From an uncultured Clostridia bacterium (lineage in GTDB: Bacteria > Bacillota > Clostridia > Christensenellales > Aristaeellaceae), in NCBI GenBank assembly GCA_946615495.1, contig CAMOHY010000102.1, positions 1-7,474 on the forward strand: DNA of 7,474 nt. The letters are read 5' to 3'. The notes beneath the pieces were generated by a model. That model worked only from the letters and a program-made list of their open reading frames with translations. It did no database searches and was not told the origin of the DNA. Both the position numbers and the translations under genes were made by a program. Numbering within the stretch: position 1 is the stretch's first letter; each line of letters opens with the position of its first letter. Below, piece after piece: positions 1 to 5,653 of this stretch.

Positions 1-105
1 ACAGCTTCCCGTCATGTTTTTTGTGCGCTTTTTTGTTTGCGAGACAGCCCCATCAGCAATCCGCAGGACCGGCTGAAAGCCGCTTCCTCTATCAATTTGC
101 GGCCG

Positions 106-150
106 TAAAATGAGCATTTCCAGGCTGAGCTGCCTGGAAATGCCATTTTA
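106..150 (-). terminator. Long hairpin, likely intrinsic terminator of the capA-S51 unit
   Basis: A perfect 12-bp inverted repeat (GCATTTCCAGGC at 114-125, its complement at 132-143) has a 6-base loop. It is extended by a 7-bp outer stem (106-112 with 144-150), with A113 as a single-base bulge. The stop codon of the S51 peptidase gene (148-150) lies inside the outer stem. On the minus strand the inner stem is followed by TCATTTTA, a short T tract. On the plus strand it is followed by CATTTTA, so it could work in both directions. The weak T tract is the main reason for doubt. Confidence 0.7.
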
Positions 151-936
151 CAGCAAATGGATGTTCCCATCGAAAGACTGCTTGCAGACTTTCGATGGCA
201 GAGCATCGGCTTCGTCGATGCTCTGAGGAAAAACCTCGTTTTCCCGGCTGATTTGCTCCATCCGTCCGTCCCGGATGCGGTAGGCTTCGCCCCAAAGCGT
301 TTCCCTGCCGTTTAAGCCCAGCAAATAGCTGCCGTCGGGCACGGCGTAAAAGGTCCTGCCCATGCTGTCCGGCAGGGTGATATCGGCAAACAGGCGCAGG
401 GAATCCACCAGGCTGTCCTTTACCATTTGATAATGGGGCAGCAGCATGGTGCGCGTTATGCCAAGGCCCGGCAGAAAGCGGCGGTAGGCGGGGTCTGTGG
501 CTTCTCCCTCCTCCTCCGGCTGGGCGTATACGGTGGCGGCGCAGTTCATGGAGCCGGCGCTGATGCCCAGCACCACGCCGTCAAAGAATCGCAGGCATTG
601 CTTGAGGCCGGCCGCCTGAAAAAAGGCGTTCTGGGTGGGCACGTGGCCCCCGGCCAGCACCAGCAGGCCTGCTTTTTTGACGAGCTTTTCCGCGTCCCCT
701 TGGTTCCTGCCGTCCAGCACCTGGAAGGCGGAAAGGGATATGCCCGCGTCCTCCAGGGCCCAGCGCATTTCCTGAGAAATTTTATCCGTATAAGCGTGCC
801 GGTCCGGGTCGGCGCACACGAACAGGGCGGGCACGGGAGCGGGCAGCGCCCTTTTGAGCGCGTCCACAAAGCCGTTCTGCGGGTTAAGCCTGGGGGCGCC
901 CGGCGCAAAGGGACTGCTGGTCAAAAAATACTGCAT
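148..936 (-). CDS. S51-family peptidase (dipeptidase E / cyanophycinase-like)
   Basis: This 262-residue protein has no signal peptide and is probably cytoplasmic. It carries the class I glutamine-amidotransferase-like fold signature of peptidase family S51: a nucleophile elbow GISAGS at residues 124-129 with Ser126 as the likely catalytic serine, a preceding LAGGH segment (94-98) that would form the oxyanion region, and a histidine in the PHYQ segment (His168) placed where family members keep their catalytic His. S51 enzymes hydrolyse aspartyl dipeptides (PepE) or cyanophycin; I cannot tell which substrate applies, and the match is to the family rather than to a subtype. The start is set by GGAGG 5 bases upstream of the ATG. 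That site sits just after the stop codon of the CapA gene, only 15 bases away, so the two are co-transcribed and perhaps translationally coupled. Confidence 0.85.
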   Translation of the reverse strand: MQYFLTSSPFAPGAPRLNPQNGFVDALKRALPAPVPALFVCADPDRHAYTDKISQEMRWALEDAGISLSAFQVLDGRNQGDAEKLVKKAGLLVLAGGHVPTQNAFFQAAGLKQCLRFFDGVVLGISAGSMNCAATVYAQPEEEGEATDPAYRRFLPGLGITRTMLLPHYQMVKDSLVDSLRLFADITLPDSMGRTFYAVPDGSYLLGLNGRETLWGEAYRIRDGRMEQISRENEVFPQSIDEADALPSKVCKQSFDGNIHLL

Positions 937-951
937 AGCTTCCTCCGCCCT

Positions 952-2013
952 TTATTTTCCCCAGGGTACAAAATCCTGCACCGCGCCCTGGCCGTCCACA
1001 AAGGGGTTCAGACGGGTCACATAGCCCTGGTTGTCCCGGTCCACCATGCGCATGGCCTTCTGCGCGTCCTCGCCGGATACCAGCACGGGCTGATAATTGT
1101 TTTCCGGGGTGACGCCGCTGATGTGGATGGGCCAGAGGGTCAGCTGGTGGCCGGTGTATTTTCCGTCCTCAAAGTACAAATCAAATTGGGCCACCATGCT
1201 TTGCAGGCAGTGCACCTCCTCGTCCACGCCGGTGTTGCCGCCGAAGGAGAAATTGCCCAGGGAATACAGCTGGGTCACGCCCTCGGTGACGCGGATGGCC
1301 TCCGGCACGTGGGGATGGTTGCCCACGATGATGTGGGCGCCCAGCTTGCGCAGGCGGTTGCCGTAGCTTTCCTGCATGTTGCCGTGGTAGCCCCGGTATT
1401 CTTCGCCCGCGTGAAGGGAAGCCACGATCACATCGCAGTGATTGTCCTTCAAATACTGAAAGGCCTTTTCCAGGTCCTGGGGATGGTCCTTGTTCCACAG
1501 GGGCAGCACGCCCACAAAGCCGATGCGCACGCCCTTCACATCCATAAAGCTGGCCTCGTTGCCAAATTCCGTGGTGCCGCACAGCAGCACGCCCGCCCCC
1601 TCCAGCGCTTCCTTGGTGGACAGGTAGCCCTGCTTGCCGTAATCGCCGGAATGATTGTTGGCCAAATTGGCCACTTCAATGGAGCAGGCGGGCAGAATTT
1701 GGGCGTATTCCGTGGGCCCGCGGAAGCGGAAGCGGCTGGCGCTGGCGGGCTGGTCGTCATTGAGCACGCATTCAAAATTGACCAGGGTGATATCGTCGTT
1801 TTCAAGCATTTCCTTCAGGCCTTCGCAGGGGTAGCTGTAGCCGTATTTTTCAATATAGCGCTGAAAGGCGTAGGGCTGAACGCTCACCTTGTCGTTGCTG
1901 CCGGGCATGAAATCGCCGGTGCAGGTGAGGGTGACGATCTGGGTTTCGCCCAGGCCCCCAAGAGGCAGAAGGCAGAGCAGCAAGCAGAAAGCGAAAAAAC
2001 GAACGGTTTTCAT
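952..2013 (-). CDS. CapA-family (PGA_cap) secreted metallophosphatase-like protein
   Basis: This 353-residue protein has an N-terminal signal peptide (about residues 1-22, hydrophobic FFAFCLLLCLLPLGG) and no clear lipobox, so it is probably secreted or membrane-tethered by an uncleaved helix. The CapA/PgsA calcineurin-like fold motifs appear in order: TGDFMPG (32-38), VNFECVL (78-84), ANLANNHSGDYG (115-126), SLHAGEEY (199-206), GNHPHVPE (231-238) and YSLGNFSF (250-257). These supply the Asp, Glu, Asn and His residues expected to bind metal. CapA proteins are linked to poly-gamma-glutamate capsule synthesis, but most members in Clostridia have no proven role, and no pgsB or pgsC partner is visible here. 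The more usual HWG.EY motif is HAGEEY. The start has GGGAGG about 10 bases upstream. The gene has its own promoter and is followed after 15 bases by the S51 peptidase gene. Confidence 0.9.
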   Translation of the reverse strand: MKTVRFFAFCLLLCLLPLGGLGETQIVTLTCTGDFMPGSNDKVSVQPYAFQRYIEKYGYSYPCEGLKEMLENDDITLVNFECVLNDDQPASASRFRFRGPTEYAQILPACSIEVANLANNHSGDYGKQGYLSTKEALEGAGVLLCGTTEFGNEASFMDVKGVRIGFVGVLPLWNKDHPQDLEKAFQYLKDNHCDVIVASLHAGEEYRGYHGNMQESYGNRLRKLGAHIIVGNHPHVPEAIRVTEGVTQLYSLGNFSFGGNTGVDEEVHCLQSMVAQFDLYFEDGKYTGHQLTLWPIHISGVTPENNYQPVLVSGEDAQKAMRMVDRDNQGYVTRLNPFVDGQGAVQDFVPWGK

Positions 2014-2046
2014 GCAAAAAAATCCTCCCTGGCAAGTATCGGAAAC

Positions 2047-2075
2047 AGTCTATCACGCCGGAAAATAAATGTCAA
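2047..2075 (-). promoter_or_regulatory. SigA-type promoter for capA-S51 unit
   Basis: On the minus strand a perfect TTGACA -35 box (2070-2075) is followed, after exactly 17 bases, by a TAGACT -10 box (2047-2052; 4 of 6 consensus). Transcription would start near 2040, leaving a leader of about 27 bases before the CapA ATG at 2013. The position just after the terminator of the upstream operon supports an independent transcription unit. Confidence 0.75.
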
Positions 2076-2080
2076 TTTGC

Positions 2081-2120
2081 CAAATAGAAAAGCCCCGCCG
2101 CAGCCGGAGCCGCGGGCGGG
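2081..2120 (-). terminator. Intrinsic terminator of the VTC-DUF4956-beta-helix operon
   Basis: Minus-strand RNA forms a GC-rich stem of 8 bp with one bulged C (CCCGCCCGC at about 2112-2120 with GCGGCGGG at 2094-2101). It is followed by GCTTTTCTATTTG, a T-rich tract at 2081-2093. It starts about 20 bases after the stop codon of the beta-helix gene and lies directly before the capA promoter. Confidence 0.75.
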
Positions 2121-2141
2121 AAAAAGAGAGGGGGATTTTGC

Positions 2142-3926
2142 TTACCGGCGGGGGCCGCCCTGATGGCCGGGAAAGCCGTTGTTGTTTCCGGGCTGTCCGC
2201 CGTCCGGCGGGGTTTGGCCGCTTGGCGGCGTCGCGCCGGTTTGGCCGTCGGGGATATTCTGGGGGTCAGGCGTGTTTTGCTCGTTCTGGCCGCTCCAGCC
2301 TCCCCAGCCGCCGCGGCCTCCGCCCATGCCGCCCCCGCGGCCGCCAAAGCCGTTCATGCCGCCGGAGGCGCTGGAAACGCTGCTCACGGTAACGGACGTG
2401 CTGGCGCTGCCCGCGGACACGGTGTAGGTTTCGCCCACCTTCAAATCGGGGCTGCTGACGACTGCGCACTGGAAGGCCTTTTCCACCGTGCCGGACAGCA
2501 GGACCGCGCCGTTTGCGTCCGTCACAGTAACGGTGCTGCCCGCCGCGCCGTTCAACTTCACCAGGAAGGATACCTGGGAGGAGGAAGCGCCGAAGGTTTC
2601 CGCCATGCCGGAAGCGCCCGCGGCGATGACCGTGCCGCCGTTGACGGCGCCGGCGCCGTTATAGTCCAAAGCGCCGTTGCCGCTGTTGGTGGGGCCGGAA
2701 ACGATGATTTCGCCGCCGTTCACGGTCAGGTCGCCGTTGGAGTCGATGCCGTCGCCGGAAGCGTTGATATACAGCTTGCCGCCGTTGATGACGATGCTGG
2801 AGCCGTCGGAAGAGAACATATCGTTTCTGCCCCAGCCGCTGGAATCCCTGCCGCCGGAGGAATTGACGCCGTCATCGGAGGAAACAAGGGCAATATCGCC
2901 GCCATTGATGGTAATGACCGAGGCCTCCAGGCCCTCGTAGGATTGGGTGATGCGGAAAGTGCCGCCGTGAATGGTCAGGGCGCTGTCGGCGTGCAGGGCG
3001 TCGTCGCCGGTGCTGATGGTGAAGGCGCCGCCGTACACGGTGATATCGGTATCGGAATGGAGGGCGTCGTCGGCGGAATCGATGGCGAGGGAGGCGTCGC
3101 CGGTAAGGATGATGCCGCCGCTGGCCTTAACGCCCTTGGCGCTGTCGGCGGAGGTATCGGAAATGGCGGTGTTATTCCAGCTCCGGCCAAAGGACCTGTC
3201 ACCGGTGTGGACCGCCCCGTTTCCCGCGCCGCCGCCTACGGTCAAATTCAGGCTGCCGCCCGCGATGAGCACATAGCCCTTTTCCGTGTCCTCATCGTTT
3301 TTGGCCTGGATGGCGTCCCGCTGGGATACGATGGTGAAGCTGCCAGCCGCGATCCGCACGCTGTCATTGGCCTTGATGCCCTTGCCCCCGGCGGTGATGG
3401 CGTATTCGCCGCCGGTGAATTTTACGTCGTCCTTGCCCACGATGCCGTGGTTTGCGGAGGAAACGGTCAGGGAGCCCGCGCCGTTGAACACGATATCGTC
3501 GCGGGCAAACACCGCGCCGTCCACGTCGCTGTTTTCATCAAAGGCCGTGCTGGCCAGAAGGTTTTCCGTGCCCTCCGCCAGGGTGACAAACACCTTGTCG
3601 GCGTTTTCCACCAGCAGGGCGGCGGAGGAAGAGGAGGTGACGGAAACGCCGTTCAGAACCAGCTGCACCTTGTCGTCGCTGCCCACGTTCACGGTCACGG
3701 TGCCGTCCTGGAGGACGCCGGAGAGCACATAGGTGCCCGCCTGGGTGATGCTCAGGCTGCCGCTGAGGGCGATTTCCTGGGCTTCCTCTTCATCCCAGGC
3801 GCCCTTCAAATCACGCTTGGAAAAATAATCGCTGGTATCAAAGGCGGCGCTTTCCGCCAGGGAGGCGGGCAGGGAGGCGGCCGCCAGGGTTAGGATGAGC
3901 AAAAGGCTCAGCAATGCTTTTTTCAT
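2142..3926 (-). CDS. Secreted beta-helix carbohydrate-binding protein (Cthe_2159 / DUF4353 type)
   Basis: This 594-residue protein begins with a classic signal peptide (MKKALLSLLLILTLAAASLP...) whose likely cleavage site follows Ala24 in SLA-ES. Residues 40-155 are a beta-rich entry region. Residues 158-410 hold repeated coils of the form DDALHADSALTIHGGTFRI, typical of right-handed beta-helices of the Cthe_2159 group; the founding Clostridium thermocellum protein binds cellulose and polygalacturonate and contains calcium. Paired Asp residues between coils (D286-D287, D308-D309, D351-D352) could hold calcium. The tail is a Gly/Arg/Trp-rich segment (about 522-545) followed by a Pro/Gln/Gly-rich stretch to the end; I see no LPXTG motif or SLH domain. 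The start at 3926 is chosen because GGAGG lies 9 bases upstream; an in-frame ATG at 3965 overlaps the previous stop but has no ribosome binding site. It follows the DUF4956 gene by 35 bases. Confidence 0.88.
   Translation of the reverse strand: MKKALLSLLLILTLAAASLPASLAESAAFDTSDYFSKRDLKGAWDEEEAQEIALSGSLSITQAGTYVLSGVLQDGTVTVNVGSDDKVQLVLNGVSVTSSSSAALLVENADKVFVTLAEGTENLLASTAFDENSDVDGAVFARDDIVFNGAGSLTVSSANHGIVGKDDVKFTGGEYAITAGGKGIKANDSVRIAAGSFTIVSQRDAIQAKNDEDTEKGYVLIAGGSLNLTVGGGAGNGAVHTGDRSFGRSWNNTAISDTSADSAKGVKASGGIILTGDASLAIDSADDALHSDTDITVYGGAFTISTGDDALHADSALTIHGGTFRITQSYEGLEASVITINGGDIALVSSDDGVNSSGGRDSSGWGRNDMFSSDGSSIVINGGKLYINASGDGIDSNGDLTVNGGEIIVSGPTNSGNGALDYNGAGAVNGGTVIAAGASGMAETFGASSSQVSFLVKLNGAAGSTVTVTDANGAVLLSGTVEKAFQCAVVSSPDLKVGETYTVSAGSASTSVTVSSVSSASGGMNGFGGRGGGMGGGRGGWGGWSGQNEQNTPDPQNIPDGQTGATPPSGQTPPDGGQPGNNNGFPGHQGGPRR
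2697..3455 (-). repeat. Coding repeats for beta-helix coils
   Basis: This part of the beta-helix gene encodes degenerate coils of roughly 20-25 residues with a shared core of hydrophobic-x-GG-x-hydrophobic. Examples are ITVYGGAFTI (295-304), LTIHGGTFRI (317-326), ITINGGDIAL (338-347), IVINGGKLYI (378-387) and LTVNGGEIIV (400-409), each preceded by a turn such as DDALH or DDGV. The repeats are at protein level; the DNA is only partly repetitive. Confidence 0.8.
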
Positions 3927-3961
3927 GGTCTTTTTCCTCCTTGATGCGCAAAACAGAAAGC

Positions 3962-4648
3962 TCATAGCTCGGAATCGTTGGTCTCTGCCTGGGAAATGGC
4001 GATTTCCAGGTTGCCGTTGCGGGTGCGCAGCTGGTCCAGAAATTCCTTTTCCTTGGCGCTGTCCCGCAGGGTCAATTCATATTTCAGCTTGAACAGCGCG
4101 CCCATGTTGCTGGTTTTTACCTGCTCCAGCTTCCATTCCTTGCAGTAAATGCTCATGATGCCGTCGAACACGCCGTTGTAATCCAGGTCCTCCGGCACGG
4201 TGACGCGCACCGTTTTTTTCAGGCCCTTGGCGGCGGGGTCGCACAGGCCGGAGAGGAAAAACACGGCGCACAGGATGAGGGTAAACAGTACGGCGTAGGC
4301 CAGATAGCCCATGCCGGCGATGAGCCCGGCCACCATGCTCAGGAAAATGAGAGCGATTTCCTTGGCGCTGCCGGAGGCGGAGCGGAAGCGCACCAGGCTG
4401 AAAGCGCCCGCCGTGGCCACGCCGGCGCCCACATTGCCGTTCACCATCATGATGGTGACGCAGGAGAGCACGGGCAGCGCGCCCAGGGTGGTGAGAAAGC
4501 TATGGGAAAACCGGGACTTGCGGGAAGCGGTGAAGGCGATGAGCCCGCCAATGAGCAGGGCTACCGCCAGGCAAAGCAAAAATTGGTCCACGGGGATCAC
4601 CGTGGCGGAAGCGGAATCGAAAATTCCGGAAAAAAGCTTATCAAGCAT
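3962..4648 (-). CDS. DUF4956 membrane protein
   Basis: This 228-residue protein has about four predicted membrane helices in its first 135 residues (about 21-40, 52-69, 97-113 and 115-134). Between the second and third helices is the conserved family motif GAFSLVRFRSASGSAKEIAL (82-101). Residues 145-228 form a charged soluble C-terminal domain, probably cytoplasmic. The family has no established biochemical function that I know of, but it is commonly found beside VTC-domain polyphosphate polymerase genes, as here. Its start codon overlaps the end of the VTC gene by 8 bases, with AGGAGG 8 bases upstream, so the two proteins are probably made in a coupled way and may act as a membrane complex. 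A role in handling polyphosphate or another anionic polymer at the membrane is inference. Confidence 0.88.
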   Translation of the reverse strand: MLDKLFSGIFDSASATVIPVDQFLLCLAVALLIGGLIAFTASRKSRFSHSFLTTLGALPVLSCVTIMMVNGNVGAGVATAGAFSLVRFRSASGSAKEIALIFLSMVAGLIAGMGYLAYAVLFTLILCAVFFLSGLCDPAAKGLKKTVRVTVPEDLDYNGVFDGIMSIYCKEWKLEQVKTSNMGALFKLKYELTLRDSAKEKEFLDQLRTRNGNLEIAISQAETNDSEL

Positions 4649-5366
4649 ACAATCTGCCTCCTGAAATATGTTCGCCGGCCACCCATTGGGCGTAGGCCGC
4701 GCCGTATTTGGAAAAGGAAGTTTGATAAATCCGGCGCCCGGACAGAAAATGGGTCATCCACAGGGGGATGCCGCCGGGGGTTTTCACCTCCATGAGCACC
4801 TGGTCCTGCCCCAGCACCGCGTTTCCGCCGGCAGGGGCGGACAAATCCATGTCCTCCATGCGCCAGAGGATGTTTTCATCCAGCGTGAGGCGAAAATCCG
4901 TGCCGTCGATGGGAAAGTAAGCCTCCCGCTCGTAGGTGAGCAGCATGGCGGGCTTTAAGCTGGCGCCGTAAAAATCCCGAAACGCGGCAATTTCCGCGCC
5001 GATTTGGCTGTGGATGGGCAAAGGACGGCCGCTCTCCAGCGCGTCCATGGCCGCCCGGTGGGGCAGCATCAGCCGCCGCTTGTATACCACCGATTCAAAC
5101 TTCTTTTTCAGCTCCACAAACACCATGCTGTCCTTCTCCGCCTGCTGGTAGGAGCGTACCCGCAGCTTTTCCTTGTACAGGGGCTTTTCAATGGAGCGGC
5201 GTACCAGGCGGAAGGTGTCGGTGTCGAAATAGATGTTGCGGATGGTGCTGTGGCCGTACTGGTCCAGCTGAAGGTGGCCTTCCATGGCCTGAAGCAATTC
5301 TTCCTTCTGCTGCCGGGTCAGCATGTACTTGAGTTCATACCGCTTGAATGTCATCTGCTCGTTCAT
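4641..5366 (-). CDS. VTC-domain polyphosphate polymerase-like protein
   Basis: This 241-residue protein is essentially one VTC domain, the triphosphate-tunnel fold of yeast Vtc4, which makes polyphosphate from nucleoside triphosphate. Visible tunnel residues include FKRYELKY (7-14), KLRVRSY (67-73), ELKKKF (85-90), YKRRL (95-99), YERE (145-148), FRLTLDENILWR (158-169), MEVK (192-195, with Glu193 a likely metal ligand) and SFSKYG (217-222). The basic strands that line the tunnel and the acidic metal ligand are all present, so activity is plausible. It lacks the SPX domain and membrane helices of yeast VTC proteins; the membrane part is probably supplied by the DUF4956 protein encoded immediately downstream with an 8-base overlap. 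The start has AGGAGG 7-8 bases upstream. Bacterial family members are much less studied than Vtc4, so the reaction is inferred from the family. Confidence 0.88.
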   Translation of the reverse strand: MNEQMTFKRYELKYMLTRQQKEELLQAMEGHLQLDQYGHSTIRNIYFDTDTFRLVRRSIEKPLYKEKLRVRSYQQAEKDSMVFVELKKKFESVVYKRRLMLPHRAAMDALESGRPLPIHSQIGAEIAAFRDFYGASLKPAMLLTYEREAYFPIDGTDFRLTLDENILWRMEDMDLSAPAGGNAVLGQDQVLMEVKTPGGIPLWMTHFLSGRRIYQTSFSKYGAAYAQWVAGEHISGGRLYA

Positions 5367-5374
5367 GTCTTTTC

Positions 5375-5402
5375 CCTCCTGACACGTATAGGATACAGGA
5401 GG
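5375..5402 (-). promoter_or_regulatory. Hairpin enclosing the VTC ribosome binding site
   Basis: In minus-strand RNA CCTCCTG (5396-5402) is perfectly complementary to CAGGAGG (5375-5381), giving a 7-bp stem with a 14-base loop. A further GAA/TTC pairing is possible across one bulged G. The second arm contains the whole AGGAGG ribosome binding site of the VTC gene, so RNA that includes both arms would have that site masked. Confidence 0.5.
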
Positions 5403-5403
5403 A

Positions 5404-5432
5404 ATCTTAAAAATACCTTAAAGGAATGTGAA
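5404..5432 (-). promoter_or_regulatory. Candidate promoter of the VTC operon
   Basis: On the minus strand TTCACA (5427-5432; 5 of 6 to TTGACA) is followed after 17 bases by TAAGAT (5404-5409; 4 of 6 to TATAAT). The predicted start near 5397 leaves a leader of about 30 bases. It lies downstream of the terminator at 5471-5504, so it could drive the operon independently of glf. The region is AT-rich compared with its surroundings. Confidence 0.5.
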
Positions 5433-5470
5433 TTTTTTTTCGGGAGAAAGGAAACGGCGCGTTTGGACGT

Positions 5471-5504
5471 AAAAAAGCGCTGTAAAGCTGAGAGTACAGA
5501 GCGC
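5471..5504 (-). terminator. Intrinsic terminator between glf and the VTC operon
   Basis: Minus-strand RNA reads GCGCTCTGTA (5495-5504), a 10-base loop, then TACAGCGC (5477-5484) and TTTTTT (5471-5476). The stem is 8 bp with a 2-base bulge. It is about 150 bases after the glf stop codon. Its 5' arm can also pair with upstream sequence, so termination may be conditional. Confidence 0.65.
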
Positions 5505-5581
5505 GGAGGATATAGCGATCGCAAGCGTCACAGTTATTCATCAAAATAATCTGCGCTCTGTACGCTGAAGCCTGTACTCTC
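5490..5581 (-). promoter_or_regulatory. Putative antiterminator helix (attenuator-like leader)
   Basis: Two upstream segments of the minus-strand RNA are perfect complements of the terminator's 5' arm. GTACAGAGCGC (5553-5563) pairs with 5494-5504 over 11 bp, and GAGAGTACAG (5572-5581) pairs with 5490-5499 over 10 bp. Used together, with a 14-base bulge, they give 15 bp. Any of these pairings would prevent the terminator hairpin from forming. The loop between arms is about 48 bases. I recognise no known riboswitch class or T-box core in it, and I see no convincing leader peptide. Confidence 0.45.
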
Positions 5582-5653
5582 CTATAGCGTTAAACCGTTC
5601 TTTAAATTTTGACTATTCGGCTCAAAGCGGTCTTGGAATCCTAAGAAAGCGCC

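Noticed and set aside
1..113. Open frames on the plus strand ending at 106-108 and 111-113, as 3' ends of a convergent gene
   Set aside because: Both are about 35 codons with no recognisable family and unconvincing composition; not enough sequence to support a gene.
427..2163. A 578-codon open frame on the plus strand, antisense to the S51 and CapA genes
   Set aside because: Its product is Ala/Gly/His/Val-rich without any family motif, and the minus-strand frames carry clear CapA and S51 motifs with ribosome binding sites. It is open only because of GC-rich codon use on the other strand.
2163..3893. A 576-codon open frame on the plus strand, antisense to the beta-helix gene
   Set aside because: Low-complexity Ala/Gly/Val product that mirrors the repeats of the real gene; no start signals or domain.
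3927..3965. An earlier ATG start for the beta-helix gene at 3965, overlapping the DUF4956 stop codon
   Set aside because: No ribosome binding site precedes it, it would place charged residues before the signal peptide, and the ATG at 3926 has GGAGG at good spacing.
4754..4762. TCATCCACA, one mismatch from a DnaA box
   Set aside because: Single copy inside the VTC coding region; an origin would need a cluster of boxes and an AT-rich stretch.
5515..5522. The 8-base palindrome GCGATCGC
   Set aside because: It occurs once; too short to support a site on its own.
5407..5541. A 44-codon minus-strand frame through the terminator, as a leader peptide
   Set aside because: No ribosome binding site precedes its ATG at 5539-5541, and there is no run of regulatory codons of one amino acid.
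5004..5549. A plus-strand open frame across the VTC start and the leader region
   Set aside because: It opposes a well-supported gene and its product has no recognisable motif.
5505..5653. A promoter for a small RNA ending at the 5471-5504 terminator
   Set aside because: No -35/-10 pair with good spacing was found upstream of 5583; TATAGG has no matching -35 box.
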